Positions 7,755 through 15,853 of a DNA stretch of 64,000 nt are shown here, one piece after another. The position numbers and the translations under genes were made by a program. The stretch is from Hymenobacter perfusus (GTDB lineage Bacteria; Bacteroidota; Bacteroidia; Cytophagales; Hymenobacteraceae). Where the stretch lies: NCBI RefSeq assembly GCF_003944765.1, contig NZ_RWIU01000003.1:310001-374000 (forward strand), given 5' to 3'. How positions within the stretch are numbered: position 1 is the stretch's first letter; every line of letters starts with the position of its first letter. The notes beneath the pieces are model-generated. The model was not told the DNA's origin and did not search any database. It was given only the letters and a program-made list of their open reading frames with translations.

Positions 7755-9008
7755 CTATCGCAGCTCCACAACCACGCTGGCCGCGTTACCGCCGAAGCCG
7801 GCGGCATTCACCAGGATGCGCCGGATGAGCTGGCCGCCGGGAGAAGCCAGATCAGTAGCAAACGGAGGCGTCGGCCACTGTTGGGTTTCCAAGACGTGGC
7901 AGGCGAAATCCAGACTCAGCGCGGCTGACGCGCCCAACGTGTGGCCCAGCAGCCACTTATTGGACAACAGCGGCGGCAGCGTCGGGCCGAAGATGGCGCG
8001 CAGGGCGGCCCGCTCGGCCGCGTCGCCGGCGGGGGTGCCGGGGCTGTGCAGCACCACGGCGTCGATGTCGGCCGGACCTACACCAGACTGCGCCAGCGCT
8101 TGGCGGATGGCCTGCTGGAAGTGCCAGCCTTCGGGCGAGAGGCCGGTTTTGCTGCCGATGGCCTCGAAGCCGAAGCCCACCCCGGCCAGCACCAGCAGCG
8201 GCTGGGTGGCGGCGGCTACCTGTTCGGCGGAAAGCTGCTCCAGGGCAAACACGGCCGCGCCTTCGCCCAGCACAAACGTGGAGGGCCGGCCCGCGCCCGG
8301 CCGGCAGGGCCAGTCGGTGGCGGCCAGGGGCGAGTAGATGCCGATGGCGCGCATCTGGGCCAGGGTGAAATCGGTGAGCGGAGCCTCGGTGCCGCCGGCC
8401 AGAAACCGAGTGGCCATGCCGGCTTTCAGCCAGGCTAGGGCGTTGCCCAACGCCTGAAAAGCGCTGCTGCAAGTGCTGGAGTGGCTTAGGGCTGCCCCGC
8501 CGGTCTGGCCGGCATCAAAGGCCACCCAACTGGCCACGTTGCCCAGCGTCGTTAGCGGCGAAGCGGCCACCGGCACGCTGCCTTCGGCCAGAAACTCCGC
8601 GTGAAACTCCTCCAGCCGCCCCGTAGCGCCCCGGCTGCTGCCGATGCTGACGGCAAGCGGTGAGGTGGTGAGTTGGTGAGTTGGTGAGTTGGTGGGGTGG
8701 CGTTCTTGTCCATCATTCACTACCTCACCGTTTCCCCACCCAGCTTGGGCAGTGGCTTGGCGGGCGGCCAGCAGCGCCAGGAGCACGGTACGGTCGAGCT
8801 GGCGGTAAGCGGGCTGGCTGCGGCGCAGGGCGGCCACGGCCGCTTCGGCAGCCGGCGGGAGGGCGGCTACGGGTACGCCGGTAGGGTGCGTGTTGAAGGG
8901 AGAAGCAAAGGTGTCGCCGGACGTTGGAAGGGCTAGGCCCAGCGCCGATACCCGGCCCCGGCCCCGGATAACGGTAACGGCTTCGGCCCCGGTCAGGGAG
9001 TTAGTCAT
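7755..9008 (-). CDS. Beta-ketoacyl synthase (KAS II-like) in the biotin cluster
   Basis: This 417-aa thiolase-fold condensing enzyme carries the full Cys-His-His triad: Cys180 in STCSSAFQALG, His321 in VVLHSPGTPAGD and His356 in GHTLGAS, with the usual Lys351 nearby. KAS enzymes extend acyl-ACP by two carbons. Its start overlaps the bioA stop by 8 bp (ATGACTAA), so it is translationally coupled to bioA. This suggests a role in making the pimeloyl chain or another acyl precursor of biotin; that role is inferred. Residues about 93-116 are an unusual polar insert rich in Thr, Pro, Ser and His, encoded by an 8-bp tandem repeat and its inverted partner, between normal KAS elements. The gene is otherwise of usual length. 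Confidence 0.88.
   Translation of the reverse strand: MTNSLTGAEAVTVIRGRGRVSALGLALPTSGDTFASPFNTHPTGVPVAALPPAAEAAVAALRRSQPAYRQLDRTVLLALLAARQATAQAGWGNGEVVNDGQERHPTNSPTHQLTTSPLAVSIGSSRGATGRLEEFHAEFLAEGSVPVAASPLTTLGNVASWVAFDAGQTGGAALSHSSTCSSAFQALGNALAWLKAGMATRFLAGGTEAPLTDFTLAQMRAIGIYSPLAATDWPCRPGAGRPSTFVLGEGAAVFALEQLSAEQVAAATQPLLVLAGVGFGFEAIGSKTGLSPEGWHFQQAIRQALAQSGVGPADIDAVVLHSPGTPAGDAAERAALRAIFGPTLPPLLSNKWLLGHTLGASAALSLDFACHVLETQQWPTPPFATDLASPGGQLIRRILVNAAGFGGNAASVVVELR
8657..8730. repeat. Intragenic 8-bp tandem repeat and inverted element inside the KAS gene
   Basis: Five 8-bp units run from 8661 to 8700: TGAGGTGG, three perfect TGAGTTGG, then TGGGGTGG. A near-inverted copy of the left edge (TTCACTACCTCACCG) follows at 8716-8730. 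The unit length is not a multiple of three, so loss or gain of one unit would change the reading frame of the ketoacyl synthase. Confidence 0.8.
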
Positions 9009-10332
9009 GCAGGATTTCGGGCAGGTTGGGGGCGGGGGTGAAGTTGAGCACTAGGTGGCGCATGCGGTGCAGCACGTCGTAGAGCAGGCCCAGTTCCTCG
9101 TCGGTGGTGCAGTAGGGCGGCAGCAGGTACACTACGTTGCCGAGGGGGCGCAGGACTACGTGGTGGTCGAGGGCGAGCTGGTAAAAGGCGTCGCGGAGGC
9201 GGCTGAAGTAGCTGGTGCCCTCGCCGGGGTCGTACTCCACGGCCAGGATGGTGCCCCGGTGCCGCACCGCCCGCACGCCCGGCTGGCCTTCAATTTCCTG
9301 CCGGAACGCAGCGTGGGCGGCCTCTATGCGCTGGCGTTGTTGGGTGCATTCGTCGGCGCGCGTTAGTTCCAGACTGGCCAACGCGGCGGCGCAGGCCACA
9401 GGGTTGGCCGTGTAGGAGTGGCCGTGGAACAAAGCCCGCATCTTGTCGTGGCTTAAGAAAGCTTCGTAGATCGGGGCGGCGCAGGTGGTCAGGCCCATGG
9501 CCAGGGTGCCGCCGGTGAGGCCCTTGGAGAAGCACATGATGTCGGGATGCTCCGTCAGTAGCCCGGAGGCAAACAGTGGCCCGGTGCGGCCGAAGCCGGT
9601 CATCACCTCATCCGAAATGCACAGCACGTCGGCCTGGTGGCAGCGGCGCAGCATTTCACTTAGCACTTCGGGCTCGTACATCACCATGCCGGCCGTGCCC
9701 AGCACCAGCGGCTCGAAGATGAAGCCGGCCACGTCGGGGCGGAGCAGCAGGGCATCCAGCTGGGCCAGGGTTTCGGCCTCGTGGCCCGGCACCGGCACGT
9801 CGAGGAACTCCACGTCGAACAGCAGCGGCCAGAACGGCTCGGTGAAGGCGCCGCGGGCACTCACGGCCATGGCCCCGAAGGTGTCGCCGTGGTAGGAGTT
9901 CTGGAAGCAGAGGAAGGTGCGGCGCGCGGGCTGGCCGAGGTTGTGGAAGTACTGCAGCACCATTTTCAGGGCCACTTCCACGGCCGTCGAGCCGTTGTCG
10001 GAGTAGAATACGCGGGCCTGGTTGGCGGGCAGCAGGGCTAGGAGCTGCTCGGCCAGCTCCACGGCCGTGGGGTGGGTGAAGCCGGCAAACAGCACGTGCT
10101 CCAGGGTGCGTAGCTGCTCGCTCACGCGCTCAGCAATGGCGGGGTGACTGTGGCCGTGCAGGTTCACCCACCACGAGGAAATGGCGTCGAGGTAGCGGGT
10201 GCCGTCTTCGGCAATCAGCCAGCTGCCTTCGCCCCTCACAATGGGGATGGGCAGTGGGGCGGTCTGCATCTGGGTATAGGGGTGCCACAGTACGGCGTGG
10301 TCGCGCTGGGCAAGGGAGGTAGAATGGGGCAT
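9001..10332 (-). CDS. bioA: Adenosylmethionine-8-amino-7-oxononanoate aminotransferase
   Basis: This 443-aa class III aminotransferase makes 7,8-diaminononanoate from KAPA using S-adenosylmethionine as amino donor, in biotin synthesis. Visible signs: the BioA-type HPYTQM near residue 17, SSWWVNLHGHSHP (about 52-64), the PLP-binding SDEVMTGFGRTG with Asp241, and the Schiff-base Lys270 in CFSKGLTGG. I chose the ATG at 10332 because the longer frame adds a proline-rich stretch with no family match, and a TAGCTTTG promoter box lies 31 bp upstream of this ATG. Its stop overlaps the start of the ketoacyl synthase gene, forming a two-gene unit. Confidence 0.95.
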   Translation of the reverse strand: MPHSTSLAQRDHAVLWHPYTQMQTAPLPIPIVRGEGSWLIAEDGTRYLDAISSWWVNLHGHSHPAIAERVSEQLRTLEHVLFAGFTHPTAVELAEQLLALLPANQARVFYSDNGSTAVEVALKMVLQYFHNLGQPARRTFLCFQNSYHGDTFGAMAVSARGAFTEPFWPLLFDVEFLDVPVPGHEAETLAQLDALLLRPDVAGFIFEPLVLGTAGMVMYEPEVLSEMLRRCHQADVLCISDEVMTGFGRTGPLFASGLLTEHPDIMCFSKGLTGGTLAMGLTTCAAPIYEAFLSHDKMRALFHGHSYTANPVACAAALASLELTRADECTQQRQRIEAAHAAFRQEIEGQPGVRAVRHRGTILAVEYDPGEGTSYFSRLRDAFYQLALDHHVVLRPLGNVVYLLPPYCTTDEELGLLYDVLHRMRHLVLNFTPAPNLPEILHD

Positions 10333-10362
10333 TGCGGGTGGGGTCGGGGGTATCGGCCGCTG

Positions 10363-10370
10363 CAAAGCTA
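10363..10370 (-). promoter_or_regulatory. Putative -7 promoter box for bioA
   Basis: TAGCTTTG on the minus strand matches the Bacteroidota consensus TAnnTTTG. It would give bioA and the ketoacyl synthase a leader of about 25 nt. I see no good -33 TTG at 19-21 bp. Confidence 0.5.
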
Positions 10371-10416
10371 CAACCGCCCGCGCTGGTGGTGGTTTGGCGT
10401 ACGTATCGTGCTGGGG

Positions 10417-10577
10417 GCGCCTCACCCCCTGACCCCCTCTCCGAAAAGGAGAGGGGGCACCGGTTATGCCTGGGCGTGGGTGCTCTTCTTTGCCTTTCTA
10501 GGAGAAGGGTACAGGTCGGACCAGATAGGCTGGGCTCCCCCTCTCCTTTTCGGAGAGGGGGTCAGGGGGTGAGGCGC
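10417..10577. repeat. Palindromic repeat element B (41-bp perfect arms)
   Basis: Arms at 10417-10457 and 10537-10577 are perfect inverted copies. Each itself holds a small hairpin (CCCCCTCTCC, then GGAGAGGGGG), and the spacer is 79 bp. The CCTCACCCCCTGACCCCCTC type of sequence is a familiar interspersed repeat in many bacterial genomes. It separates bioD from bioA. Confidence 0.9.
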
Positions 10578-10636
10578 ACGTCGGAACGACTTGCGCTAAC
10601 GTGATAAAGTCCTTCGCTCCGCTTAGTAGGACAGAT

Positions 10637-11257
10637 TTACAACCCAAACCACGCCCGGAACTCGGCGGCGTAACGGCTCACCACGGTCGGTGTTACTTCC
10701 GGCTCGAATAGCACCCGGGGCATGATGGGCACACCGGTGTGCTGGGCAATGAAATCCTCGGTGGCGGGCGTGGGCTCCCCGTTGAACACGAGGCCCCGCA
10801 CGCGCAGCCCGCGGGCCTGCAGGGCTTCCAGCGTGAGCAGGGTGTGGTTGATGCTGCCCAGGTAGTTGCGCGACACCACCACCACATCGAGGTCGAATTG
10901 CTGGGCCAGATCGGCCAGCAGAAAGCCGGGGGCCAGGGGCACCAGTAAGCCGCCCGCACCTTCTACCAGCAGGTGGTTGTCGGTGGTGGGCAGCTGGAAG
11001 TCGGCGGGGCGCAGGGTGATGCCCTCGACGGCGGCGGCGGCGTGGGGTGAGGCCGGCAGCTGCAGCCGGTGCCGCTCGGGCCAGAAGTGGCTGACGGTGT
11101 TCTGCACCAACTCGCGCACGGTGGCCGCGTCGGTGGTGGGGGTGAGGCCGGCCTGCACGGGCTTCCAGTAGTCGGCCTGTAGGGCTTCGGTGAGAATGGC
11201 CGAGACGAGGGTCTTGCCTACGTCGGTGCCAATGCCGGTGATGAAGAGTCGTTCCAA
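10637..11257 (-). CDS. bioD: Dethiobiotin synthetase
   Basis: This 206-aa protein opens with FITGIGTDVGKT, the BioD P-loop (Gly8 to Thr16), followed by DYWKPVQAG, which binds substrate. The VEGAGGLLVPL segment in the middle is also diagnostic. The enzyme is ATP-dependent and closes the ureido ring of dethiobiotin from diaminononanoate and CO2. Length is close to the usual 220 aa. It lies between bioA and a methyltransferase but is separated from both by repeat elements, so it may be transcribed on its own. Confidence 0.95.
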   Translation of the reverse strand: MERLFITGIGTDVGKTLVSAILTEALQADYWKPVQAGLTPTTDAATVRELVQNTVSHFWPERHRLQLPASPHAAAAVEGITLRPADFQLPTTDNHLLVEGAGGLLVPLAPGFLLADLAQQFDLDVVVVSRNYLGSINHTLLTLEALQARGLRVRGLVFNGEPTPATEDFIAQHTGVPIMPRVLFEPEVTPTVVSRYAAEFRAWFGL

Positions 11258-11291
11258 AGGAAGAGAAGGATTAAGGGACGTTAGGGCGAAT

Positions 11292-11320
11292 TGTCATTCC
11301 TCGCTGCGCTAGGAATGACA
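11292..11320. repeat. Short palindrome of the GTCATTCC...GGAATGAC type
   Basis: TGTCATTCCT and AGGAATGACA are perfect 10-bp arms around a 9-nt loop, just upstream of bioD. It resembles common intergenic palindromes and may be part of the larger repeat next to it. Confidence 0.7.
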
Positions 11321-11329
11321 GATGGGGAA

Positions 11330-11476
11330 GCTGTTTAGAAAGTCCTCCGACGGTCATGCTAAGCTTGTCGAAGCATCTCTACCGTTTCGTCGGGTCAGTA
11401 TCACAACGAAGCGGTAGAGATGCTTCGACAAGCTCAGCATGACGTTCTTGTAGCAGTCAGCGACTTTCTGAACAGC
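11330..11476. repeat. Palindromic repeat element C
   Basis: Nested inverted arms: an outer pair (11330-11344 and 11462-11476, one mismatch) and an inner 38-bp pair (11353-11390 and 11406-11443, two mismatches; core AGCATCTCTACCG). The whole 147 bp could form one long hairpin. It lies between the methyltransferase stop and bioD. Confidence 0.88.
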
Positions 11477-11484
11477 TTTGGGGT

Positions 11485-12186
11485 TTAAGCCGCCGGCTTG
11501 CGGCAGCGAAAGTGCAGAAAATATGGTACCACCCGGGCCTTGCGCAAAAACGGGTGAGCAGCCATCTGCTCCTCAGTAGGGCAGGGCTCCTGCAAGCCTT
11601 CCAGCACGAAGCCCGCTGCTACCACGGCCGCAACCCACTGGCTCATCGTCAGGTTGAATACCGGCACCCGGAACGGGGCGTGGCGGGCCTGTTCCTGGGC
11701 CGGGGCGGCGTGAAACATCCACTCCTCGGGCTGGCCGTGCTGGTAGTCGAAGTAGCCGCCCACTTCCACGGCGTAGGGCTGGCCTTGGGCGTCGCGCAGG
11801 TTCTGGCGGTGGGGCGTGGTGAAGCAGGGGTGGCTGATGGAAAACTGCAGAAACCCGCCCGGCCGCAGCACCCGGAAGGCGGCGGCGCTGCCCACCAAGT
11901 ACCGGATGCCCAGCGGCTCGGCGGCTTCGGTTTGCTGCGCCGCCTCCACAAAGGCCGGTGCAATGTCGAGGGCCGTGACGCTAGCGCCTTGTTGGGCCAG
12001 CAGGCGCGTGTTGTATCCTTCGCCGCAGCCGATGTCGAGGCCCGCCAGACCGGTTACCGGGGGCAGCCAGGCGAAGAAGGCGGGCGTGTTCAGGTGGTTG
12101 CGGTACACGTCGTAGCCGGCGCGGGCCAGGGTAGTCCAGGCCGGGGCGTTGCGGTTCCAATATTCGCCTAATTCCTGATCGTTCAT
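11485..12186 (-). CDS. Class I SAM-dependent methyltransferase with an apparent internal deletion
   Basis: This 233-aa protein has the SAM-binding motif I LDIGCGEGYNTRLLA (residues 50-64) and the acidic VTALDIAPAFVEAA strand (70-83). After LVGSAAA it jumps straight into FRVLRPGG (residues 104-111). In this fold about 30-35 residues normally lie between these motifs, including the strand with the (F/Y)D.(V/A) motif. The reading frame is intact, so this looks like an in-frame deletion and may impair activity. It sits in the biotin cluster but shows no specific likeness to BioC. It is flanked on both sides by repeat elements. Substrate unknown. Confidence 0.75.
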   Translation of the reverse strand: MNDQELGEYWNRNAPAWTTLARAGYDVYRNHLNTPAFFAWLPPVTGLAGLDIGCGEGYNTRLLAQQGASVTALDIAPAFVEAAQQTEAAEPLGIRYLVGSAAAFRVLRPGGFLQFSISHPCFTTPHRQNLRDAQGQPYAVEVGGYFDYQHGQPEEWMFHAAPAQEQARHAPFRVPVFNLTMSQWVAAVVAAGFVLEGLQEPCPTEEQMAAHPFLRKARVVPYFLHFRCRKPAA

Positions 12187-12339
12187 AAGCGGTTTGAGAT
12201 GGTGATGAATGGAGTGTTGAACGATTGGGGGCGAGTCGTTAGCATTTCTCCTGCTTCGTTCGGTTTACTGGCTCAGGATTAAAGCCCTGGGCTACGGAAC
12301 AGGTGTCGTTGGCACGGCATTGAATGAAGTTGCGGAGCG

Positions 12340-12429
12340 GAATGTAGCGCGAACTTTATAGTTCGCGCCCCAGAACGACAACCTTCCGAACGGCGCGGGG
12401 ACGCGAACTGCAAAGTTCGCACTACATTC
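12340..12429. repeat. Palindromic repeat element A, copy 2
   Basis: Arms 12340-12367 and 12402-12429 are inverted copies with three mismatches in 28 bp and share the core TAGCGCGAACTTT.TAGTTCGCG with copy 1 (7665-7753). The right half of the spacer (AACGGCGCGGGGAC) is also shared. It lies between bioF and the methyltransferase. Confidence 0.85.
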
Positions 12430-12467
12430 AACGGAGCGGTTAAACAACGACGAGATGCTATGCGTCT

Positions 12468-13607
12468 CTACACCGTGCCGGCGGCCAGCACCGCTGCCAA
12501 TCCATCAATTTCAGCTTCCGAATTATACGAATGGATGATGAGCCGCAGCCGCTCCGTACCCACGTGTACCGTCGGCGAGACGATGGCGCGCACGTCGAAG
12601 CCAGCGGCCTGAGCGGCGGCGGCCACGGCCCGGACGTGGGCCGGGCCAGGGTTACAGGTAAAGAAGAGCGGGTGAATGACGTGGCTTTCGGCCGGCACGT
12701 GCAGGCCCGGCACCGCGTTCAGCCGGGCTTTCAGGTAGTCGGACAGGGCGAACAGTCGGGCGCGCTCCTGGCTGAGGTCGGTCAGCACCGCGTAGGCGGC
12801 CGTGAGGGCGGCTACCGTGAGCGGGGGCAGGGCGGTGGTGTAGATGAAGGGCCGGCTGAAGCTCAGCAGATAGTCGCGCAGTACGGCCGGGCCAGCCACC
12901 GCCGCGCCTTGGCTGCCCAGCGCCTTGCCGAAGGTGAGGATGCGGGCAAATACCGCGTCTTCCAGTCCCAACTCCACTACCAAACCTTCGCCCCGGGGGC
13001 CGTAGAGGCCGTTGGTGTGGGCTTCATCCACCACCAGATATAGGCTCTGCTCCCGGCACAGGGCGGCCAGCTCGGTCAGCGGGGCCACGTCGCCATCCAT
13101 GGAATACAACGCTTCCACGGCCACGAAAACGCTGCCGGTGGCGCGGACCAGTTTGCGGCGCAGGTCGGCCACATCATTATGGCGGAAACTCCAGGCGGTG
13201 GCGAAGGAGCCACGGATACCGTCTTTCACGGATGCGTGGGAAGCGTCGTCGTAGAGAATTGTGTCGCCACGCTTGGGCACGGCCGCGAAGAAGCCCATAT
13301 TGGCCGCGTAGCCGGAGTTGAACAGCAACGCCGCCTCGGCCCCGTGGAACTGCGCCAGTGTGGTTTCCAGAGCTTCGGTAGCGGCGGAGTTGCCGGTGAG
13401 CAGGCGCGAGCCGGTGCTGCCTGTAGGCGCGTGGGCTGCCTGCTGCACCGCCGCTTGCACCCGTGGGTGCCGGCTCAGGCCCAGGTAGTCGTTGGAGCTG
13501 AAATCGACGAGGCCGGGCACGGGCGGGGCGGGCAGGCGGCGGCGGGTGCCGGCAGCCTCGCGCTTGGCTAGTTCTGCCTGCAGGCGTTGGTGGAGAGGGG
13601 AGGACAT
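12468..13607 (-). CDS. bioF: 8-amino-7-oxononanoate synthase
   Basis: This 379-aa alpha-oxoamine synthase joins pimeloyl-ACP (or CoA) with L-alanine to give KAPA, the first dedicated ring-precursor step of biotin synthesis. Motifs: DFSSNDYLGLSRHP near residue 35, GSTGSRLLTGN (63-73), DEAHTNGLYGPRG (194-206) and the PLP Lys228 in LTFGKALGSQG. I chose the ATG at 13607; the longer frame begins in unrelated sequence that overlaps the upstream 87-aa gene. It follows that gene at about 77 bp, with a hairpin between them. Confidence 0.95.
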   Translation of the reverse strand: MSSPLHQRLQAELAKREAAGTRRRLPAPPVPGLVDFSSNDYLGLSRHPRVQAAVQQAAHAPTGSTGSRLLTGNSAATEALETTLAQFHGAEAALLFNSGYAANMGFFAAVPKRGDTILYDDASHASVKDGIRGSFATAWSFRHNDVADLRRKLVRATGSVFVAVEALYSMDGDVAPLTELAALCREQSLYLVVDEAHTNGLYGPRGEGLVVELGLEDAVFARILTFGKALGSQGAAVAGPAVLRDYLLSFSRPFIYTTALPPLTVAALTAAYAVLTDLSQERARLFALSDYLKARLNAVPGLHVPAESHVIHPLFFTCNPGPAHVRAVAAAAQAAGFDVRAIVSPTVHVGTERLRLIIHSYNSEAEIDGLAAVLAAGTV

Positions 13608-13626
13608 TGGAGAGCCAGTAAAAAGC

Positions 13627-13661
13627 AGTGTCATCCCGCGCCGGTTGCACAGGATGACACT
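13627..13661. terminator. Hairpin between the 87-aa gene and bioF
   Basis: AGTGTCATCC and GGATGACACT form a perfect 10-bp stem with a 15-nt loop. There is no strong T run, so it may be a weak terminator or another small palindrome of the GTCATCC/GGATGAC family. Confidence 0.55.
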
Positions 13662-13684
13662 TCGTTTAGCATAAATGGGAAAGG

Positions 13685-13948
13685 CTACACCTCGAAACGC
13701 TTCACCGAAAGCCAGACGCTGCCGTTCTGCCCGAAAGTGCGGGCGTTGATGACCATCCACTCCGAATCCACTTCCACCCGGTCGCCGATGCCGGGCAGCA
13801 CGCCGTGCCGCTGCATGATGAGGCTGATAGCGGCCCCGATTTTGTCTTCCAGCTCGGAAATCAGCTCGTGGGCTTCGCGGGATTCGTGCTGCTGGCGGAA
13901 GGTTTCGGCGTAGGCGTGGTCGAGGTTAAGGTCAAAGGCAATATCCAT
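13685..13948 (-). CDS. Unknown 87-aa protein in the biotin cluster
   Basis: This small soluble protein begins MDIAFDLNLDHAYAETFRQQ. Its first half is predicted helical and acidic (HESREAHELISELEDKIGAA), and its second half is beta-like (GDRVEVDSEWMVINARTFGQ). There is no signal peptide, cysteine or metal motif, and I do not recognise the family. It lies 35 bp after bioB and before bioF on the same strand, so co-transcription is likely, but a role in biotin synthesis is not shown. Codon use is normal for the region. Confidence 0.65.
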   Translation of the reverse strand: MDIAFDLNLDHAYAETFRQQHESREAHELISELEDKIGAAISLIMQRHGVLPGIGDRVEVDSEWMVINARTFGQNGSVWLSVKRFEV

Positions 13949-13983
13949 GCGGGAAGTCTGTAAAACCGTCTGATTTTGATATG

Positions 13984-14994
13984 CTATGCCTCAACAGGAG
14001 CCTTGCCGCGGCCCATGAGGACGGCACCCTCGGGCACGTCCTTGAACGACTTGCGGGGCTTGAGGCCGAGCAGGGCGAACATCTGCTTGTCGGCGTCGAA
14101 ATCGGGGTTGGGCGTGGTCAGCAGCTTCTCGCCCGAGAAGATGGAGTTGGCACCGGCCAGGAAGCACAAAGCCTGCTCCGTCACGGGCATTTCCTGGCGG
14201 CCGGCCGAGAGGCGCACCATCGTGTGGGGCATCAGGATGCGGGCCGTGGCAATCATGCGCAGCATTTCCCACACGCTCACGCGGGGCTGGTCGGCCAAAG
14301 GCGTGCCGGCTACGGGCACCAGGGCGTTTACGGGCACGCTCTCGGGGTGGGCGGGCAGGGTGGCCAGGGTGTGCAGCATGGCAATGCGGTCCTCGTCGGT
14401 TTCGCCCAGGCCAATGATGCCGCCCGAGCAGACCGAAATACCGGCCTTGCGCACGTGCTCCAGCGTGTTCAGCCGGTCATCGTAGGTGCGGGTCGTGATG
14501 ATATCGTCGTACTTCTCGCGGCTGGTGTCGAGGTTGTGGTTGTAGGCGTAGAGGCCGGCCTGCTTGAGGCGTTCGGCCTGGTACTCGTTCAGCATGCCCA
14601 GGGTGCAGCATACTTCCAGGCCCAGGCCGTTCACCTGTTCCACCATGCCCAGCACCCGGTCAAAGTCCTTGTTGTCGCGGATTTCACGCCAGGCGGCACC
14701 CATGCAGAAGCGGGTCGAGCCCGAGTCTTTGGCGCGTTGGGCCGAGGCCAGCACTTCGGCGTCGGGCAGGAGCTTGTGGGCCTGCACGCCGGTGTGGTAG
14801 CGGGCGGCCTGGGGGCAATAGGCGCAGTCCTCGGGGCAGCCGCCGGTTTTCACGCTCAGCAGGGTACACACCTGCACTTCGCCGGTGGCCTGGGTTTCGG
14901 CGTGGATGGCGGCGGCCTGCGTGACCAGTTCCAGCACGGGCTGGTTATAAATGGCGTGTACTTCGTCGAGGGTCCAGTCGGTACGGAGCGTCAT
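13984..14994 (-). CDS. bioB: Biotin synthase
   Basis: This 336-aa radical-SAM enzyme inserts sulphur into dethiobiotin to form biotin. The CxxxCxxC 4Fe-4S site is Cys53, Cys57 and Cys60 in [12 protein letters not shown]. Further BioB signs are [22 protein letters not shown] and the late YNHNLDTS and [10 protein letters not shown] motifs. I took the ATG at 14994 ([19 protein letters not shown]), where family similarity begins; the longer frame adds a glycine/proline stretch. It is the first gene of the biotin cluster. A TATCTTGC box about 85 bp upstream could be its promoter. Confidence 0.96.
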   Translation of the reverse strand: MTLRTDWTLDEVHAIYNQPVLELVTQAAAIHAETQATGEVQVCTLLSVKTGGCPEDCAYCPQAARYHTGVQAHKLLPDAEVLASAQRAKDSGSTRFCMGAAWREIRDNKDFDRVLGMVEQVNGLGLEVCCTLGMLNEYQAERLKQAGLYAYNHNLDTSREKYDDIITTRTYDDRLNTLEHVRKAGISVCSGGIIGLGETDEDRIAMLHTLATLPAHPESVPVNALVPVAGTPLADQPRVSVWEMLRMIATARILMPHTMVRLSAGRQEMPVTEQALCFLAGANSIFSGEKLLTTPNPDFDADKQMFALLGLKPRKSFKDVPEGAVLMGRGKAPVEA

Positions 14995-15113
14995 GGGTGG
15001 GAAGAGTTTCGGTGGTTGATTGTCGTCGGGCAACGGGGCCAAACGGGGCGGGCCGCCGCAGCTAAAGCTGCCAGCGGCCCGCAAGATACAGGAGAAGCGG
15101 ATTTGTCGGGCAG

Positions 15114-15851
15114 TTATAGCGGCATTGTGGTGGTAGGCAGAGCACCAACCAGGGTATGGGCCAGGGAAATAGCCTGAGCAAATTCCCCAATGTTAGTTTC
15201 TTTCCGAAAGAAACCGACTTCCAGAATCGGGAGCTGCTGCCCCATCCATTGCCGTAACGCAGCAATGTGACGGGGCGCATCCTTCGGATTACGTGTGCGG
15301 ATATGCTGCTCCAGGTTGTCAAGGGCCGGTACAGTGCGCACCAGATTTTCGAAGGCCCAATCGGTTTCAGCCGGCTGCCACGCTTGCAGTAAGGGTTCTA
15401 TTGAGCCGGTCAGTCGAATCAACCAGCCCAGCAACTCTTCCTCAAAAAAGCACTCCTGCTGAATGTGATGGGCCCACCAAGCCACCAGCATGTCCCGTAC
15501 CGCTGCCTGTTCCGCTGCCGGCCAGGAGGTCCAGTTGGCAAGCTCCATCTTGCCGAATAGGGTTTCTTTCTCAATGTCCGCATCCGGCCGCAACGACAGC
15601 TCCAGCAGTCGGGGCAGGAAGTAGCGAAAGTCGGCTGCATCTCCCCATGTCGTCATGGCTTTGAACGCGTAGCGTTGCAATTGCGCTTTTGTCAGGTCGG
15701 CTAGGGGCACCGCAAGCAGTACCCGGTTTTCGGCTGCCGTAATACAGCATGGGCAGGCGTCAGGTAGTTGCTGCAGGCGGTAACGAGAGAAACCTGTGTA
15801 CAACGCGGCCAACGCCACTGCCAACGGGCTGTTTGCGGAGTTTCCTGCCAT
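15114..15851 (-). CDS. Unknown protein with a CPCC motif
   Basis: This 245-aa soluble protein begins [18 protein letters not shown]. It contains [13 protein letters not shown] near residue 28, a cysteine pair that could bind metal. The remainder is helical and rich in Trp, Glu and Leu (for example [12 protein letters not shown] and [14 protein letters not shown]). I do not recognise the family. It starts 2 bp after the stop of the acetyltransferase gene, so the two are probably co-translated. GC content looks lower than that of the biotin genes, which hints at a different origin. A much longer frame through the acetyltransferase gene is a shadow and was not used. Confidence 0.65.
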   Translation of the reverse strand: MAGNSANSPLAVALAALYTGFSRYRLQQLPDACPCCITAAENRVLLAVPLADLTKAQLQRYAFKAMTTWGDAADFRYFLPRLLELSLRPDADIEKETLFGKMELANWTSWPAAEQAAVRDMLVAWWAHHIQQECFFEEELLGWLIRLTGSIEPLLQAWQPAETDWAFENLVRTVPALDNLEQHIRTRNPKDAPRHIAALRQWMGQQLPILEVGFFRKETNIGEFAQAISLAHTLVGALPTTTMPL

Positions 15852-15853
15852 GC

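Noticed and set aside
10417..10577. CRISPR array
   Set aside because: The repeated units are two inverted arms, not regular direct repeats with spacers; none of the repeats in the window forms an array.
11485..12186. Calling the methyltransferase BioC
   Set aside because: Position in the biotin cluster suggests it, but it has no BioC-specific features that I can see and it seems to lack part of the fold.
13981..15177. 398-codon open frame opposite bioB
   Set aside because: It spans bioB and has no recognisable motif; an antisense shadow.
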